Shown here one piece after another: positions 40,785 to 52,373 of a stretch of 64,000 nucleotides of DNA. The first letter of the stretch is position 1; every line of letters starts with the position of its first letter. The position numbers and the translations under genes are program-made. The stretch is from Toxotes chatareus (Eukaryota; Chordata; Actinopteri; Toxotidae). Under the pieces are notes generated by a model that did no database searches, was not told the origin of the DNA, and saw only the letters and a list, made by a program, of their open reading frames with translations. The stretch spans positions 3,701,177-3,765,176 of the forward strand of contig CM028898.1 of NCBI GenBank assembly GCA_016801885.1, read 5' to 3'.

Positions 40785-40893
40785 ATTAGTCCCGAACGGG
40801 ACTATAAAGAATAATGACATAAAATTTGTGATGTTTGGAGCTGAACCTCAGCCGTTTCAGACACTCATTACCAAATATTATGACTGTCACATA

Positions 40894-41280
40894 TACTACA
40901 GGTCAAACGTTTATGCTGCCATTTTTCCATCATGTGAAGCTACCAGGCGGTAGCTTCACATGATGGAGACCTGACCACATGGAGCTGGTTTGGGATTAAC
41001 TGGACAGACAGTGAAAGCAAAGCAAATTACAGGTCAGCAAACTTCTGCAACTTTCCAAACAACATTTTGTTTCCATTGTCAAGAGTGATCCAGCTGCTGA
41101 ATGAGTCAAAAAATGTTGATCAAATTTAGCTCAACAGGAAGATTCAATGGTTCCCTATTTTTAAAATCTCCAGCTGTTTATTAATTCTATGCTTTAATGT
41201 CAGAAACACTGTTGAATTATGCAAATTTAAATGGCAACTTGAAAAAAGGAGGCATTCAAAAACTTTTGACCTGCAGTGTA
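40894..41280. mobile_element. mariner-like MITE
   Basis: The left end TACTACAGGTCAAACGTTT and the reverse complement of the right end (TACACTGCAGGTCAAAAGTTT) match closely, giving terminal inverted repeats of about 20 bases, each flanked by TA as expected for Tc1/mariner target sites. The 390-base body has no transposase. A perfect 18-base inverted repeat sits just inside the left end (40927-40944 with 40949-40966). Ends of this type (CAGGTCAAAAGTTT) are familiar from fish DNA transposons. Confidence 0.6.
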
Positions 41281-43532
41281 TTTTGGAAGAGGGATGCTGC
41301 TGGGGTGGTGTGAAATTCTAAATTCTTCACAGAGCCCGGAGCTGAACAGGGAAGGTAAACACAGACAGGAGACGCATTAAAGGAAAAAACAACAAAGTGT
41401 CTTAGTAAGGTGTTTGATGTGTTTTGGCACAGATTCTCCAAGAAGAGATAGAGCACCATTCTCCCTAAGCTGATTCCCTTATTTGGTGTTTTGATGATAA
41501 CACGTTGGTCCAAAATCTGTCATACATGTTGAGCTGGGTGGAGATCTGGTTACTGGAAACATCACATGATTCTCATCATTTTCATACTCATCAGAGCATT
41601 CACTGAGCCCTAATGCCTTTTATAGAAAAATGGCTACTGATTCACTCATTTACTCATGTTCTCTCTTTGTTTTATCACCTGTTTTTATTTATTGAGTCAG
41701 AGGCATTTTTAAGTTGTCAGCAGTGTGCTGTGTTTTAGCTGCTGTGACTAGAAGCTGATTACAACTGTTACCTTCTGAAAATTAGGAAGCCGCAAACCTT
41801 TTAGAGCTTGGTGAAGAGATGGTAGTTTAAAGCAATAATAACAATGATTTTTAGGGGGCAGCAGAGCTATCTGTAAACAGAACATCATGATCACCTTGAG
41901 CGTCACCAGAGCTGCAAATTGAGACCCCCTAACATTTACCAAAGCCAATTCTACTGAACTCTGACTAACTCTGCATAATCACAGGAAAATTATGACAGTA
42001 AGTCAGTTTCAATTAGTGTTTTTTTCTTGAGTGAACGCCCCAAAAAAAAAAAAAGATCTGTTGCTTTAACTGAGCTCTGGGGACATGCCTGGTCCCATGT
42101 TTCTCTTCAAGTCGTTGATCTGAGCAAGATATGAGGTTTCCCTCAACAGGAGATACATCCTGTTTGAGATCAGGAACGCAGTGATGACCTGAAGCAGCCA
42201 TCACATATTAAAATGCTAATCACCACACAAGAATGTCAACATCCCCCACCCCCCTGAAAAAAAAAAAAACAGTTATATGAGTAAACTGAAAGTTTGGCTG
42301 CTTGTTCTACTTGAAATGACCTAATTGGACATTCCACAGTTTGCAGTCTGAAAGTCTACATTTATTATTTATAAAGCTATAGAAGCTATAGAAACTCCTC
42401 ATTCTGCTGCAGTTTTATTTGTGCAAAGCTATATAATTTAATTAACAATTTAAGTGTGATTTCTGGATAAAGGGGAAGAAAAAGAAACCACTACTTTATA
42501 AAATGTGGAATCTGAACACAGAGATTCAATGTGCTGAAAGAGAAGCTGAGGAAATGGACCGTGGTGGCGAGCTGGAGACGTGGATAAATGAACCTGCTGT
42601 CAGTCAGAGTTTTGACAGCTGGAGGCGAAGGCACCAGTGACATCATTTTTTTTAATTATAGAGGTGTGTTTGGTGTGCGAAACCTGGCCCACCTCGGGGC
42701 CGTTTCTAATTTCAAGAGTGCCTGTTCTTCTGCCACTCTGCTGTACCACTGACCTGCAGATAACTGTCTGGTTTAAACTTGGCTTGTCTAACCCTCTCCT
42801 GTCTTCTGTAGGACAACCCCGGGGCGAGACAGGACTGGAGGAAAAATAACAAAATTCTATCTGCATTAACATCATTGGATTGATGTTTCTCATTCATGTG
42901 AGGCAGCATCTTCTAAAACTAAATCTGGCTGTACTTTCTCAGTCCAATAATATATGAGGTACACATTGTGATGTCTCATCTGTTTGGACCGTCAAAGCCA
43001 CTTAATGCTAACTCACTTTGATTTCATTAGCCATCAGTCTCCTTTGAATGGTGCAGCACAGTGCTGAATGTCCATCAAACAACTGTGGGAAAAGTGCATT
43101 AAAAGTTTACCTTTGCTTAAGAGAAAGCTTTGGCAGCACTGTGTCAGTCATCTAATCTGCTGAACATCAGAGACAGAGACGCAGTGAGATGAATTTCACT
43201 GTGTCTATCTGTGTGAGTGTGTTTCCATTATGAACATTAGCAGGTCCTCTCTCATTAAACGGGTCTAAATGAAATAATGAATGGAGTTGATGAAAAGTTA
43301 AGGTGGCGTGGGTCTGAATAATTTTTCTCAAGACTCCCTGTCTTCAGGTTGTGAGCAGCATAAATGGAGAAGATTCAGGTCCAGCTCTCTGAGCGTCAAA
43401 CATCACAGCACTACAAAGGTGTGGAAGGGAAACCACAGCACAAAACTCTGCAGCCACACTGTGAAAACAAAACTATTGCTCCAGGTGACATGTTCCTTTT
43501 TTATAACATGCTGAATAATCCCATGTTTCAGA

Positions 43533-43745
43533 GAGGCAGCTGTGGCTCAGCAGGTAGAACAGGCCGTCCACCAAATGAAGGGTTGGTAGTTTGATCCCTG
43601 GCTCCTCCTGTCCACATGTCAAAGTGTCCTTGAAGAAAACCGTGAACCAAATTGCTCCAGATGGTTAGGCCATCACTGTGCATCCCTGGTGCGTTTGTGT
43701 GTGAACGAAACTGTAATGCAGAATTTAAGTTCAGTACATTAACTG
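43533..43745 (+). mobile_element. tRNA-derived SINE, diverged
   Basis: The head has an A box TGTGGCTCAGCAGGTAGAAC and a B box GGTTGGTAGTTTGATCCC, followed by CTGGCTCCTCCTGTCCACATG, TCAAAGTGTCCTTGAAGAA and a GTGTGTGAACG tail. This order is that of a common teleost SINE family. Several substitutions and no clear target duplication mark it as old. Confidence 0.7.
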
Positions 43746-46734
43746 GCACGTTGACAGATAATTCCTAGTTGATTTGAACTATAGATGAGTCTGTTACAGT
43801 GTGAGTCAAATCCTTTAATCCTTTAAACAAATGGTGGTTATTAGATTTGATCCCTGCTATTCTCCTCCAGCTTGGTTTAATAATTGAGTGAGGCCAAGGC
43901 CTGAACAGTTTCCTCTGCATCTGAGCTCCAGCTGGATGAGTCTTTATTCCCATACCCACACTCACACACTCGTCTCAAACACAAGTGTATACACACTCTT
44001 TCTTATGTTAAGTTGGGATTATGATTATTTTGATTTCATTACTGTATTTAGACAGCGATGTTAGCTTTGTGTAATACTGTAGTATAATAAGTTTGATTCA
44101 GTCTCTGGTGCAGAGATGCTGCTTCTCATAAATGATTAAAGTCGTCCTTTACTTATTCAGGAATTCACAGTTTTAATTAAAATGGGGATAAGTGATGTGA
44201 GTAATTAAACTAGTTCGCCATTCAGGTTTGCAATGTTAATCATTTATTCAATTTCTATATTTGTGTCTGCAGATTTTACATAGCAAACCCTGTAACTCTG
44301 ACGTGGCTTTAATTTCAAGCAATTCAAGTTTTTCACTCCTTTTTTTTTTCCATGTTCATTTTCACTGAAGTCTCACTAGACAGACTCCTAGGCTGCACGC
44401 AGGCTTCCTGACCTTATTGTTGAGGCTAAAAGGAAAACCTGCAGACATGACTCTGGGTTGAAAAAGGAAAACTTACACTACAGTGAGGAAAATCACTTCC
44501 TGAAGCAGCTGCTCCTCCCGCTTCAAAATGATAAAATATATAAATCTGCTGATTCTACAGTTTGGCACCAAATCACATGACTGTATTGCCTGAGTCCATG
44601 CTCCACTCTGTGTTTCCCACTGAAACTGAGGCAGCTTTAAAATGAGGCAAATAACGTTGCTGCTGAATAACTCTGCATTCTATCGACTGCACCTTCTCCA
44701 CAGCATCCACCTGTGGGCTCTGATTCTATGATATTATCGCCACCCACGGTCTGCACTGTGGCTCAACTGTGAGTCATTTACTTTTACAATTTCACAGTCC
44801 CATACAATCATGAATCAATGTTCATCTCTAGCGAAGAAACTTCCACTGATCTCCCCACAGAGCACACAGTTAACAACCCTTTTTTCAAATGTGGAATCTC
44901 AGGTTTACACATCCACCTCATCTGTACCCTCAGACTCCACAGAGTCAGTTATAAACACTGGTTGATGTTGATTTCAGATGAAAGATTCAGTTTGCAGCCT
45001 TGTGTGGGTTCATATGTTTTAATGGGGTTCATTTCACCTGTAAGGGAGTCAGTGGAAGGGATATATCAGCTGCTTAATTCGATGCTGAAGGAATAAAGTT
45101 AGAAAAGTTGGTGTGTCACAGAGCTGAGCTGCATGAAGGTGGCACCACATCAGATCAGTGTCAGTGCGAAAACAGTTGTGTGTTGGGTTTAGTTGTGTCA
45201 CACTGTACATTCAGTCATCTTCACAGCCTGATATTTGGGAATTAAAGTAACTCTGATTACTATTTAAGAGGATTTCACAAAATGTACTGCGACATTTCTT
45301 AGAGGTCTTTAAGATGTGTTCATTATGAGCTCTTATTTCACAGCCGTTCCTTCCATTCCAGATAATAATAATATGAGATGATACTAATACACTAGAATGT
45401 AAGTGGTTTGTAACAATACTCTCCCCAAGTGTTTTATGCATAATGTGGGAACCACTGCAACCCTTCAACCAAATCTTAATTATGACCCATAAGGCAGCTG
45501 AAATAAGATTGGGCTCAGTGCTGCCATCGGTGGCCAGAACCTGTTCTGCAACCATACTAAGGTGGGGCCCATTCCAATAGGGATATTTGCGTGTTGTCAA
45601 GTGCCTGCTTGTGTTTCTGGCAAATGCCACAGTGCCCAAGTGCCTGTTAGGACCACAGGCATGTGTAGGTTTGTCAGAGCTCACTGGGACACGCTGGGTT
45701 AACGTTGACATCCTGCACTTCACACAAATAAGGTGTTGTGTTGGTTTAATTCCCACTTGATTAATTGAGTGGGATCAATACAGTATAACAGATAAACACA
45801 CAATGATATTGATACAATCAATAAAGCAATCAAATCTCTTGTCACCTCATTGAATGAGCCACCACCCACTGAGGAAAAGTGACCTGCTAAGGTCAGTTTT
45901 CAGGATAAAAAGCTGCTCGGCTGCTGAGCTGCAGCACATTAAACAGCAGGTAAATGTACCTGCAATTCACCTGCAGTCACTCGGGTCCTGTCAGACGCCT
46001 GCGTTCTCCTCACTCTTCAGTATCACTGAAAACAACACTGACGCTTTTTTCTTCCTTTTAAAAATAAATCAATTAACAATACATTTTTTTAAAAATGAGT
46101 AGATGTCAAGTTAGGGAATTTTTTAATTTTTTTAAAAAAGTGAAGAAAAAATAATTGAAGGAAATGCAACAGTAACACAGGTTTCTCTATATTTCACAGA
46201 AACTCATAGCGGCGGCTCGGTTTTGTCCTCCTGCGTTATCAGCTCTTTCCTTGAAACTACACACAGTGAAGGTCTCTCTGTGAAGGTGACGTACAAATTA
46301 ATTCTTTGCACACGCTGCAATTTGCCCCCAGAAATGTAATTTATTGGCTATTTATAAATGTAATTACATGTTTGACCCATGTCTGACATGTGTATTAAAC
46401 TGTGGTATTTCATAATCTGATGCAGAATGATTTAACCAGGTAATTAAATCCAAATCATTCTGTGTCCTTGTGTTGGGAGGAGAAGCAACATATTTACTTA
46501 TTTTGGTGAAGTAAAACCTCCTCTATCTTCCTGTTCTGCGCTGCCTACAGTGACCGACGTCCCAGAAGGCCTCTGCCTAACACCGACTGACTCTGGTAAA
46601 CAAGAATGTCTTGTGCTAATGCCATTGATGTTTTGTTTTTTGTTGCTAATTTCCAACCCTGCTGACCAGGAGAGATGGTTATTTGGAGGCCATCAGCAAT
46701 CTTACTTTAGTTTAGTGAGGCTGATGGAGTGTTA

Positions 46735-46736
46735 TT

Positions 46737-46769
<33 letters not shown>
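46735..46769 (+). repeat. (GT)n microsatellite
   Basis: About 16 TG units, flanked on the right by a G-rich GGAGGTGGGGG stretch. Confidence 0.95.
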
Positions 46770-47382
46770 GAGGTGGGGGTCAGATAACTAAAGCATGGAT
46801 GGAAATTTGACATCAGATATAGACAGGGAGGCTCTAATCATCCAAACCGGTGGCGTTCAAAAACAAGCATGATATAGGAGCTGAGAAAATGCCAGCCCAG
46901 AGCAGATGCCCTGCTATCAGACATCAAATATTAAAAATGAGAATATAAAAGGACCAAGACAGGTGAGAGAAAAAAGCAGTGGGGGATATAACAGAAGATA
47001 AAAGAGTGGAAAAGTGTGAAAGGAGGAGAGTGCAGGAGAATCAGTGACAGTGAATGAAATTGTGTTTGAAAAGGGTTTTTTTTTTCGCGCGTGTGTGTGT
47101 GTCAGGCAGTGTATTGAATTTATTCCAGGAAAGGCGTGAGGGTGAAAATGCCAGTTGGAACCATTATTCAATATCTTCCCTGACACCTGGAATTGGTTAC
47201 ACGTGTTAACATATTTCAGACTATTTCAAAACAAAGTTAGAGGGTCAAAATGTGAATCTAACTTTTTAAAGCTGGGTGAGGCACTATTTGCACTCCACAA
47301 AGGGAAAATGGACTAAACTTAAAGCCTAAATTTCTTTTTTCCCCCCAGTACCTAGTGGGAGAACTCGAAAAGTATAAATCAT

Positions 47383-47576
47383 GTCATGATCTGCCGCTTA
47401 TCTGGGTCCAGGCCCAGGTCACAGGGGTAGCCCGCCCAATTCACAATGCACCAAAGGCCTATAGCACCTTCTCAGGTGGTGAGCCCATGGGAGGTGGTGC
47501 CACCCAGAGCGAGATTCAAACCCACAACCCTGAGAGGTTGAGTCTCATGCTCTACCAACTGAGCTAACCAGGCGGC
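47383..47576 (-). mobile_element. tRNA-derived SINE with 12-bp target duplication
   Basis: On the minus strand the head reads GCCTGGTTAGCTCAGTTGG, then TAGAGCATGAGA, and the B box GGGTTTGAATC, closely like tRNA-Lys in the D and T arms although the anticodon loop has changed. The unrelated body ends with GGACCCAGATAAGCGGCAG. The insertion is flanked by a perfect direct repeat AGTATAAATCAT at 47371-47382 and 47577-47588, the expected target-site duplication. Intact flanks suggest a relatively young copy. Confidence 0.8.
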
Positions 47577-48219
47577 AGTATAAATCATAAAACATGTTAT
47601 TGTTTCTGAACAAAAACCTATAAATCTGTGGCTCTAAACATGGTGACAGGGCCCAAAAGGGGGCCTTAGCGAAAGGTCGTGAATGACAGCCAGTAGTAGT
47701 TTTTGCTTTTGTTTAGTTATTTGCACTTTTTTTAAATTTTATTTTTCACAAACAATTGTTTGTAATGCAAGCAAATTTTTTGTTATTTTTTTATAGTGTT
47801 GATATTGTTATTTTGTTATATTGTTGTATTTCAATATTGTTACTGTTTCTCAAAATTTAAATTTTGACTTAAAAAGTATTTTTATTTGCCTAAAATCTTT
47901 GTCCTGTGTTTTATTATGATCCCAATCATGATCAACTAATTGAAAATTGAAAAATAACAATCATTCAATGACCATGAAAATTCAAATTTTCATTCGTTTG
48001 CATATTGCATTCACTTCATAAATTATGACGCGTTGCTCCGCCCTACGCAAAAGCGGCTTTTCTGAGTATAAAAGTATTGATATTGGTGTAGGTACCAGCA
48101 GTGCTGGCTCTGTATTTTCTTGGTATGGGATCATATCAAATTTTGCAGTATGGCACACCTGCATTGGTTTCTATGTTTTGTTTCGTAATATATGACCTGT
48201 GATATTATGGTCTGGCTCA

Positions 48220-48822
48220 ATAATCATTGGCCAATCATTAGCCAATCAGAGACGACGACCCACCTGGTTGTTAGAGGGGTGGGGCTTAAAAATGGCAGGT
48301 TGCGGCCCGCGAGGACGCTAGAAACAGGTAGACACGGAAACGCTGGCTGTGAGTTCATTCAAATCTGGGAGATACTGTTGTTCATCAGGTGAAGACCTGG
48401 GACTTTGAGTAAATGTATGACCTGATAAAACCGGACGCTGAGCCGTGTGTTGGAGCTGGTAGTTTCAGCTTGTAGTTCAGCTAAACCACGGCACCACTGC
48501 AACCACCATGCGCTGCACCGAGTCCGCCATTACCGCGCCGGTTTGGAGGAGGGAAGAGCGCGTGTGCGCGGAGCGCAGACTTCCACCGAGTTTCTGAGTG
48601 AGTGTGGAGACAGTTCGAGCACACTGAGGGAAACAGACCAGGTGTATCAGCCTGTGAATCTCTGTTCTTCAGATGCTGCAATAGAGGCCTATCCACCGTG
48701 TGAGCCACAGACGCCACTTTCTGCTCACGCCCGCGCACACAGCCCCAGTGCGCGTGTCTCCATCGCACCGCTCACCTGGGACCAGACGGTTTGGAAACGG
48801 CTTTCTGGACTTTCTACGTAAA
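48220..48822 (+). promoter_or_regulatory. CpG-rich promoter and candidate first exon
   Basis: Two CCAAT boxes (48231-48235 and 48242-48246, the first within the palindrome ATTGGCCAAT) and a GC/CACCC-like element near 48277 are followed by several hundred bases clearly richer in CpG than the rest of the window. The rightward segment ends in TACGTAAA|GTGAGT at 48822/48823, a good splice donor. The sequence resembles a housekeeping-type promoter with an untranslated first exon. Short ATG frames inside it end quickly or are unremarkable. The gene it serves is unknown and may extend beyond the window or be non-coding. Confidence 0.55.
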
Positions 48823-49676
48823 GTGAGTACACACAACATTTCAGTCCACGAGCCCCAACGAGCGCGCCAACGACATGGTTCCGAAAACAATCATAGTTTA
48901 CGGTGCCATGTTGCGCTGGTGCCATCTGGGGTTACGTTTTAAGGTGGAGCTCACCTGGTTCTGCAGTAAATATTCCTTCAGTCTTGGTGGTTTGACATAT
49001 TTAAATTCTGCACCGTGGACGTGATGTGTTTCATGTGGTAAAGATAAAGGCTGAATATGACACGCGCACAGAGATAATTAGGCCTCAGCGGCCTCCTCAG
49101 TTCACGTTAGTAAACCCTCAGTTCGCCTCCAGCGTGCTCAGGTATAAGGGGTATGTGGAGACAGGCCTGTAAGTCCTCAGAGTTGGACAGAGACACAGTT
49201 TTTACCCACATAAACCTTTAATAGTTATATTTGAGTCCAGAGCTGACAGTAAAATACCATCATCAGTTTGATCAGTGTTGATTTTCCGTTTTACTCGTTG
49301 AGCAGAATTTAATCAATAAACAATATTTAAAGATTGTGACGCTGCTCAGTGAAGAGAACATGCTGCCGATCTCTAAACCACCTGCAGTCAGGATGAAAAT
49401 CTTCGTCTTTCAGCTTCACCACAGTCATCCTCACTCACACATCACAGTCTCCAATATTAACAATAACTATGACAGGAATGTTCCATAAGCTCAATCACAG
49501 CAGGAGAAATTATTATTATTCCCTGATCAGTGTGAGGTGTGTGTGTATAAAGCTTCACACAGATGGATTTATAATTAGTGAACTGATGTCCACAGAGTGT
49601 GAGTGTTGGACAGGATCAGTCCACTCTGTGTCTTCACAGGTGACCTGGCTCTGACCTGCAGACTCAGACTGAGCTG

Positions 49677-49708
49677 TTTTTTCTTCTTCTTCTTCTTCTT
49701 CTTCTTTC
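49677..49708 (+). repeat. (TTC)n microsatellite
   Basis: About nine TTC units ending in TTTCAG; it forms the pyrimidine tract of the candidate acceptor at 49710. Confidence 0.95.
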
Positions 49709-49710
49709 AG

Positions 49711-49749
49711 GCCCACAAACAGATCAGCATGAGAATAAATCAACTAATT
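49711..49749 (+). other. candidate 39-base exon
   Basis: A (TTC)n tract ending in TTTCAG and a perfect donor GTAAGT bracket 39 bases containing an in-frame ATG (MRINQLI). It lies about 0.9 kb downstream of the donor at 48823, on the same strand. The TTC microsatellite makes a strong-looking acceptor by itself, so this could be accidental. Confidence 0.3.
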
Positions 49750-49779
49750 GTAAGTGAAGTTTTTATTCTGCTGCTGGAG

Positions 49780-49882
49780 TGTGTGCGTGTGGGTGTGTGT
49801 CTCTTGCACATGCACACGCACACACACATGCGCACGCGCACACACACACACGCACGCACACACACGCGCACACACACACACG
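49780..49882 (+). repeat. (GT)n/(CA)n/(CG) mixed alternating tract
   Basis: A GTGTGTGCG stretch followed by CACACGCACACACAC with repeated CGCG steps; long alternating purine-pyrimidine DNA lying directly after the candidate 39-base exon. Confidence 0.9.
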
Positions 49883-50038
49883 GCCACTGTGCCAATCTGT
49901 CTCACCCTCTTTTTCTTTCTGTCTCACAGCCACCATGCCATAATTATTTGTCCGCCCGACCGTTTGCCCGTCTGTCACTCTCTCTCCCATGCACAATCAG
50001 TTGCACTCTAACCCTAACCCTTTCTCAGCATTGTAGCA

Positions 50039-50366
50039 TCGATTTTGACCACGTTGGATCAAGAGGCTATACGAGGTATGAGTTTCATGTTTTTTGATGC
50101 TGGGATGTCTGGCCGCCGTGCCATAACTTTTCCTCCTACAGAATCTGTTCCTGTCCATCCAATATGGCTGCCATCGGCTCTGTCTCTCTCTCTTGCTCTG
50201 TTGGTCGGGCGGTTGTTTGTTTGTTTGATTATTGTTTGCTCGTCGATTTTGACCATGTTGGAGAAGAGGCTATACGAGGTAAACGACTTTCAGTTCTTTG
50301 ATGCCGGGATGTCTGGCCGCCGTGCCATAACTTTTCCTCCTAGAGAATTTGCTCCTGTCCATCCTT
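50039..50366 (+). repeat. tandem duplication, 204-base period
   Basis: The stretch starting TCGATTTTGACCACGTTGG at 50039 recurs at 50243 and keeps GCTATACGAGGTA, GGGATGTCTGGCCGCCGTG and CATAACTTTTCCTCCTA, over about 125 bases. The intervening part differs between the two. Both copies are open in one frame, but with no recognisable product. Confidence 0.75.
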
Positions 50367-51207
50367 CCAACCTGGCTGCTGTCCGTCCATCCATGGTGTC
50401 TGTCCAGTCTTCAAGAGGTATGTGGTGTCTGGGGTTTCCTCAGCTACCGTGCCATCACTTTACCTTGTCTCGGCTGCTGTGCCAGTCTCTGTCCTTCTGT
50501 CTCTCTTTGTCACACACAGATACACACAGACTCACACTCACACCTCTGTCTCCCTCCCTCCCTCCCTCCCTCTAATCAGCCTGCTAGGGGTTGATCTGGG
50601 GGCCCTGCATTGGGGCTGTTTAGGCCCTGTCTCTCTAATATGGTCGATTTTGGCCTCTCCCATCCCCATCCTCATTAGCTTGTGGGCTGATTTGGGGACC
50701 CTGTGTTTGGTCTGATTCCCCCCATTAGCTTTATTGACATATCAACCAACCTAAACACTAAATTTCCAAAGCACACAGATGATAGGCAGAATATACAGTG
50801 ATATATATCATCAGTTATGTCACATGACAAAATGCTTTAAATAAGACAAAATAACTTGAACTTGTGACCATAGTCACAAGTGTGGAAAGACAACACACAA
50901 CCGTTTAAAAAATAAAAACAGGTGTTTTGATAAGTCAGACCCTCCTTTCAGCTTTCAGTTTGGATAGTTAAAGTCAGGTTAGGGCAGCTAAGGAGCTGAG
51001 GCGTTATGCTTCAGTGTGTCCTCACAACTGAAGTAAGACAAAAATGTGTGTCATAGGTCTACTGTATACAGAAGTGATTACTGTTGAGGTAAAAGGTAGA
51101 CTGTGAGCAAGGAGGCATCTACAGCTGCCATGTTGGTGTGCTGGCGTTTCCTCCAAGTAGGTGCTGTATTTTAGTTTAATCAAAATCTGAATGTTCAAAT
51201 GAACTTT

Positions 51208-51258
51208 TAAGTTTTTATTTATTTTATTTTATTTTATTTTTATTTTTATTTTTTTTTA
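51208..51258 (+). repeat. (TTTTA)n AT-rich simple repeat
   Basis: Repeated TTTTA/TTTAT units running into a T run. It lies about 180 bases to the left of array copy A. Confidence 0.85.
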
Positions 51259-51441
51259 CTGTCTCCACATGTGCTTCCCTGTAAATTATTTTAATCTGTT
51301 GATTAACTTTGTTATTTCCTGGTGATAACTTCTCTAAGATCATCATGACTGATTAGGAAAAAGATTTTGATAATGACTTCCCTGTACTTTGACTGGTCTA
51401 AAAGGAATTATTGATAGAACATTGCTATTCTGATCTGGTCG

Positions 51442-52246
51442 TAAATGTGTTTCTGATCTTGGCTTTCTCAAGCAGTTTTTCAGCCCATGATGTTTTGTGA
51501 ATGCATTTAAAATCTGTTTTGGCATCTGAGATACATTTGTGATCACATTTATTGATATTGAGTAAAATCATTGTTAGGTCAGTAAGTTGGTTAGTTCTCC
51601 ATCAGTACATGGTGGAGGTACTCGAGCAGGTCTGATGTCGATCGATTGGGGATCCTCCAAAAGAAGAATTTTTTTTTTTCTTTTTTAAATGGTATTCAGC
51701 CTGTGTCCTGAGCATAGTTGCACTGCTGTCCATCATCACCACCCAAATTTTGATAGAAGCTTTATTGTACTGGGAGGATGAGTTGACTTTGAGGTCACAC
51801 ACTGGCTTGTCTTGCTCTAGTGGGGCCTGTCTGGGTTGACATAGGTGTGGTGAGGAAAAGTTTTGCAATTAGGTTTTTTTTTTTTAGCGTCAGCACATGG
51901 GGAGGCCTCCCGACAGGGGAATTTTTCCCACCCCTGTAAAGCTCTATGCATGGTAAATCGCGGACAAGATTCAATGCAGTATCAAGCGGCATGGGGTTAT
52001 TTGGGTCAGGTTTAAGTGTAGGTGGGTTCATACCTTTTTTTTTTTTTTTTTTTTTATTGCGTGGTGGACAGGTTAAGGGAAGAAACCACTGTAAAGATGC
52101 ACCCACTTTGGGTATATTTGCTTCATTTCCCATCTAGTGATGATGACCGCAGTGACCACTGTGAAAATCTAATACGTGTCAAGTCTACCAGGTTGAACAA
52201 TAATGATTTTTTTGCTCCCACTGAGCTTCTCTCTTTGAAAAATTGA
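51442..52246 (+). repeat. array copy A
   Basis: First of four related blocks. It holds the left part (landmark TTTCTCAAGCAG near 51466), the middle part (tattcagcctgtgtcctgag, then GCTTTATTGTAC, then a poly-T run) and the CATCTAGTGATGATG segment, ending at GCTCCCACTGAGCT. It lacks the right part seen in copies B and C. On the minus strand the middle part reads as a damaged peptide with the core NKASIKIWVVMMDS, shared by the other copies; I do not recognise it. Confidence 0.75.
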
Positions 52247-52373
52247 ATCGAAGGCAACTGGACATATGTTTGTCTGGGAAGACATTTCGCCTCTTATCCA
52301 AGGGGCTTCATCAGTTCATACGCATCGGTCTATCTAGTCCGCACTAGTCTGACGTATAAGAGGCGAAACGTAC
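52247..52373. repeat. dispersed repeat between copies A and B
   Basis: Contains CGAAGGCAACTGGAC and TTTCGCCTCTTATCCAAG, phrases I recall as common in teleost introns. Its two ends carry an inverted repeat: 52282-52297 pairs with 52356-52371 at 15 of 16 positions. It interrupts the boundary between array copies A and B. Confidence 0.5.

Larger units (their letters stand above)
41290..48200. other. no gene recognised between SINE insertions
   Basis: Outside the two SINEs and a GT microsatellite, no feature is supported. The longest frame, 181 codons on the minus strand at 45211-45756, has no recognisable domain or codon signature and may be chance or an old repeat. Confidence 0.5.

Noticed and set aside
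48447..48821. 124-codon ORF in the CpG-rich region
   Set aside because: No ATG in good context at its start; long frames are expected in GC-rich DNA. Treated as untranslated first-exon sequence.
50009..50020. Telomere-like ACCCTAACCC, and GGGTTAGGG near 58052
   Set aside because: Only about two units each; common by chance and not an interstitial telomere array.
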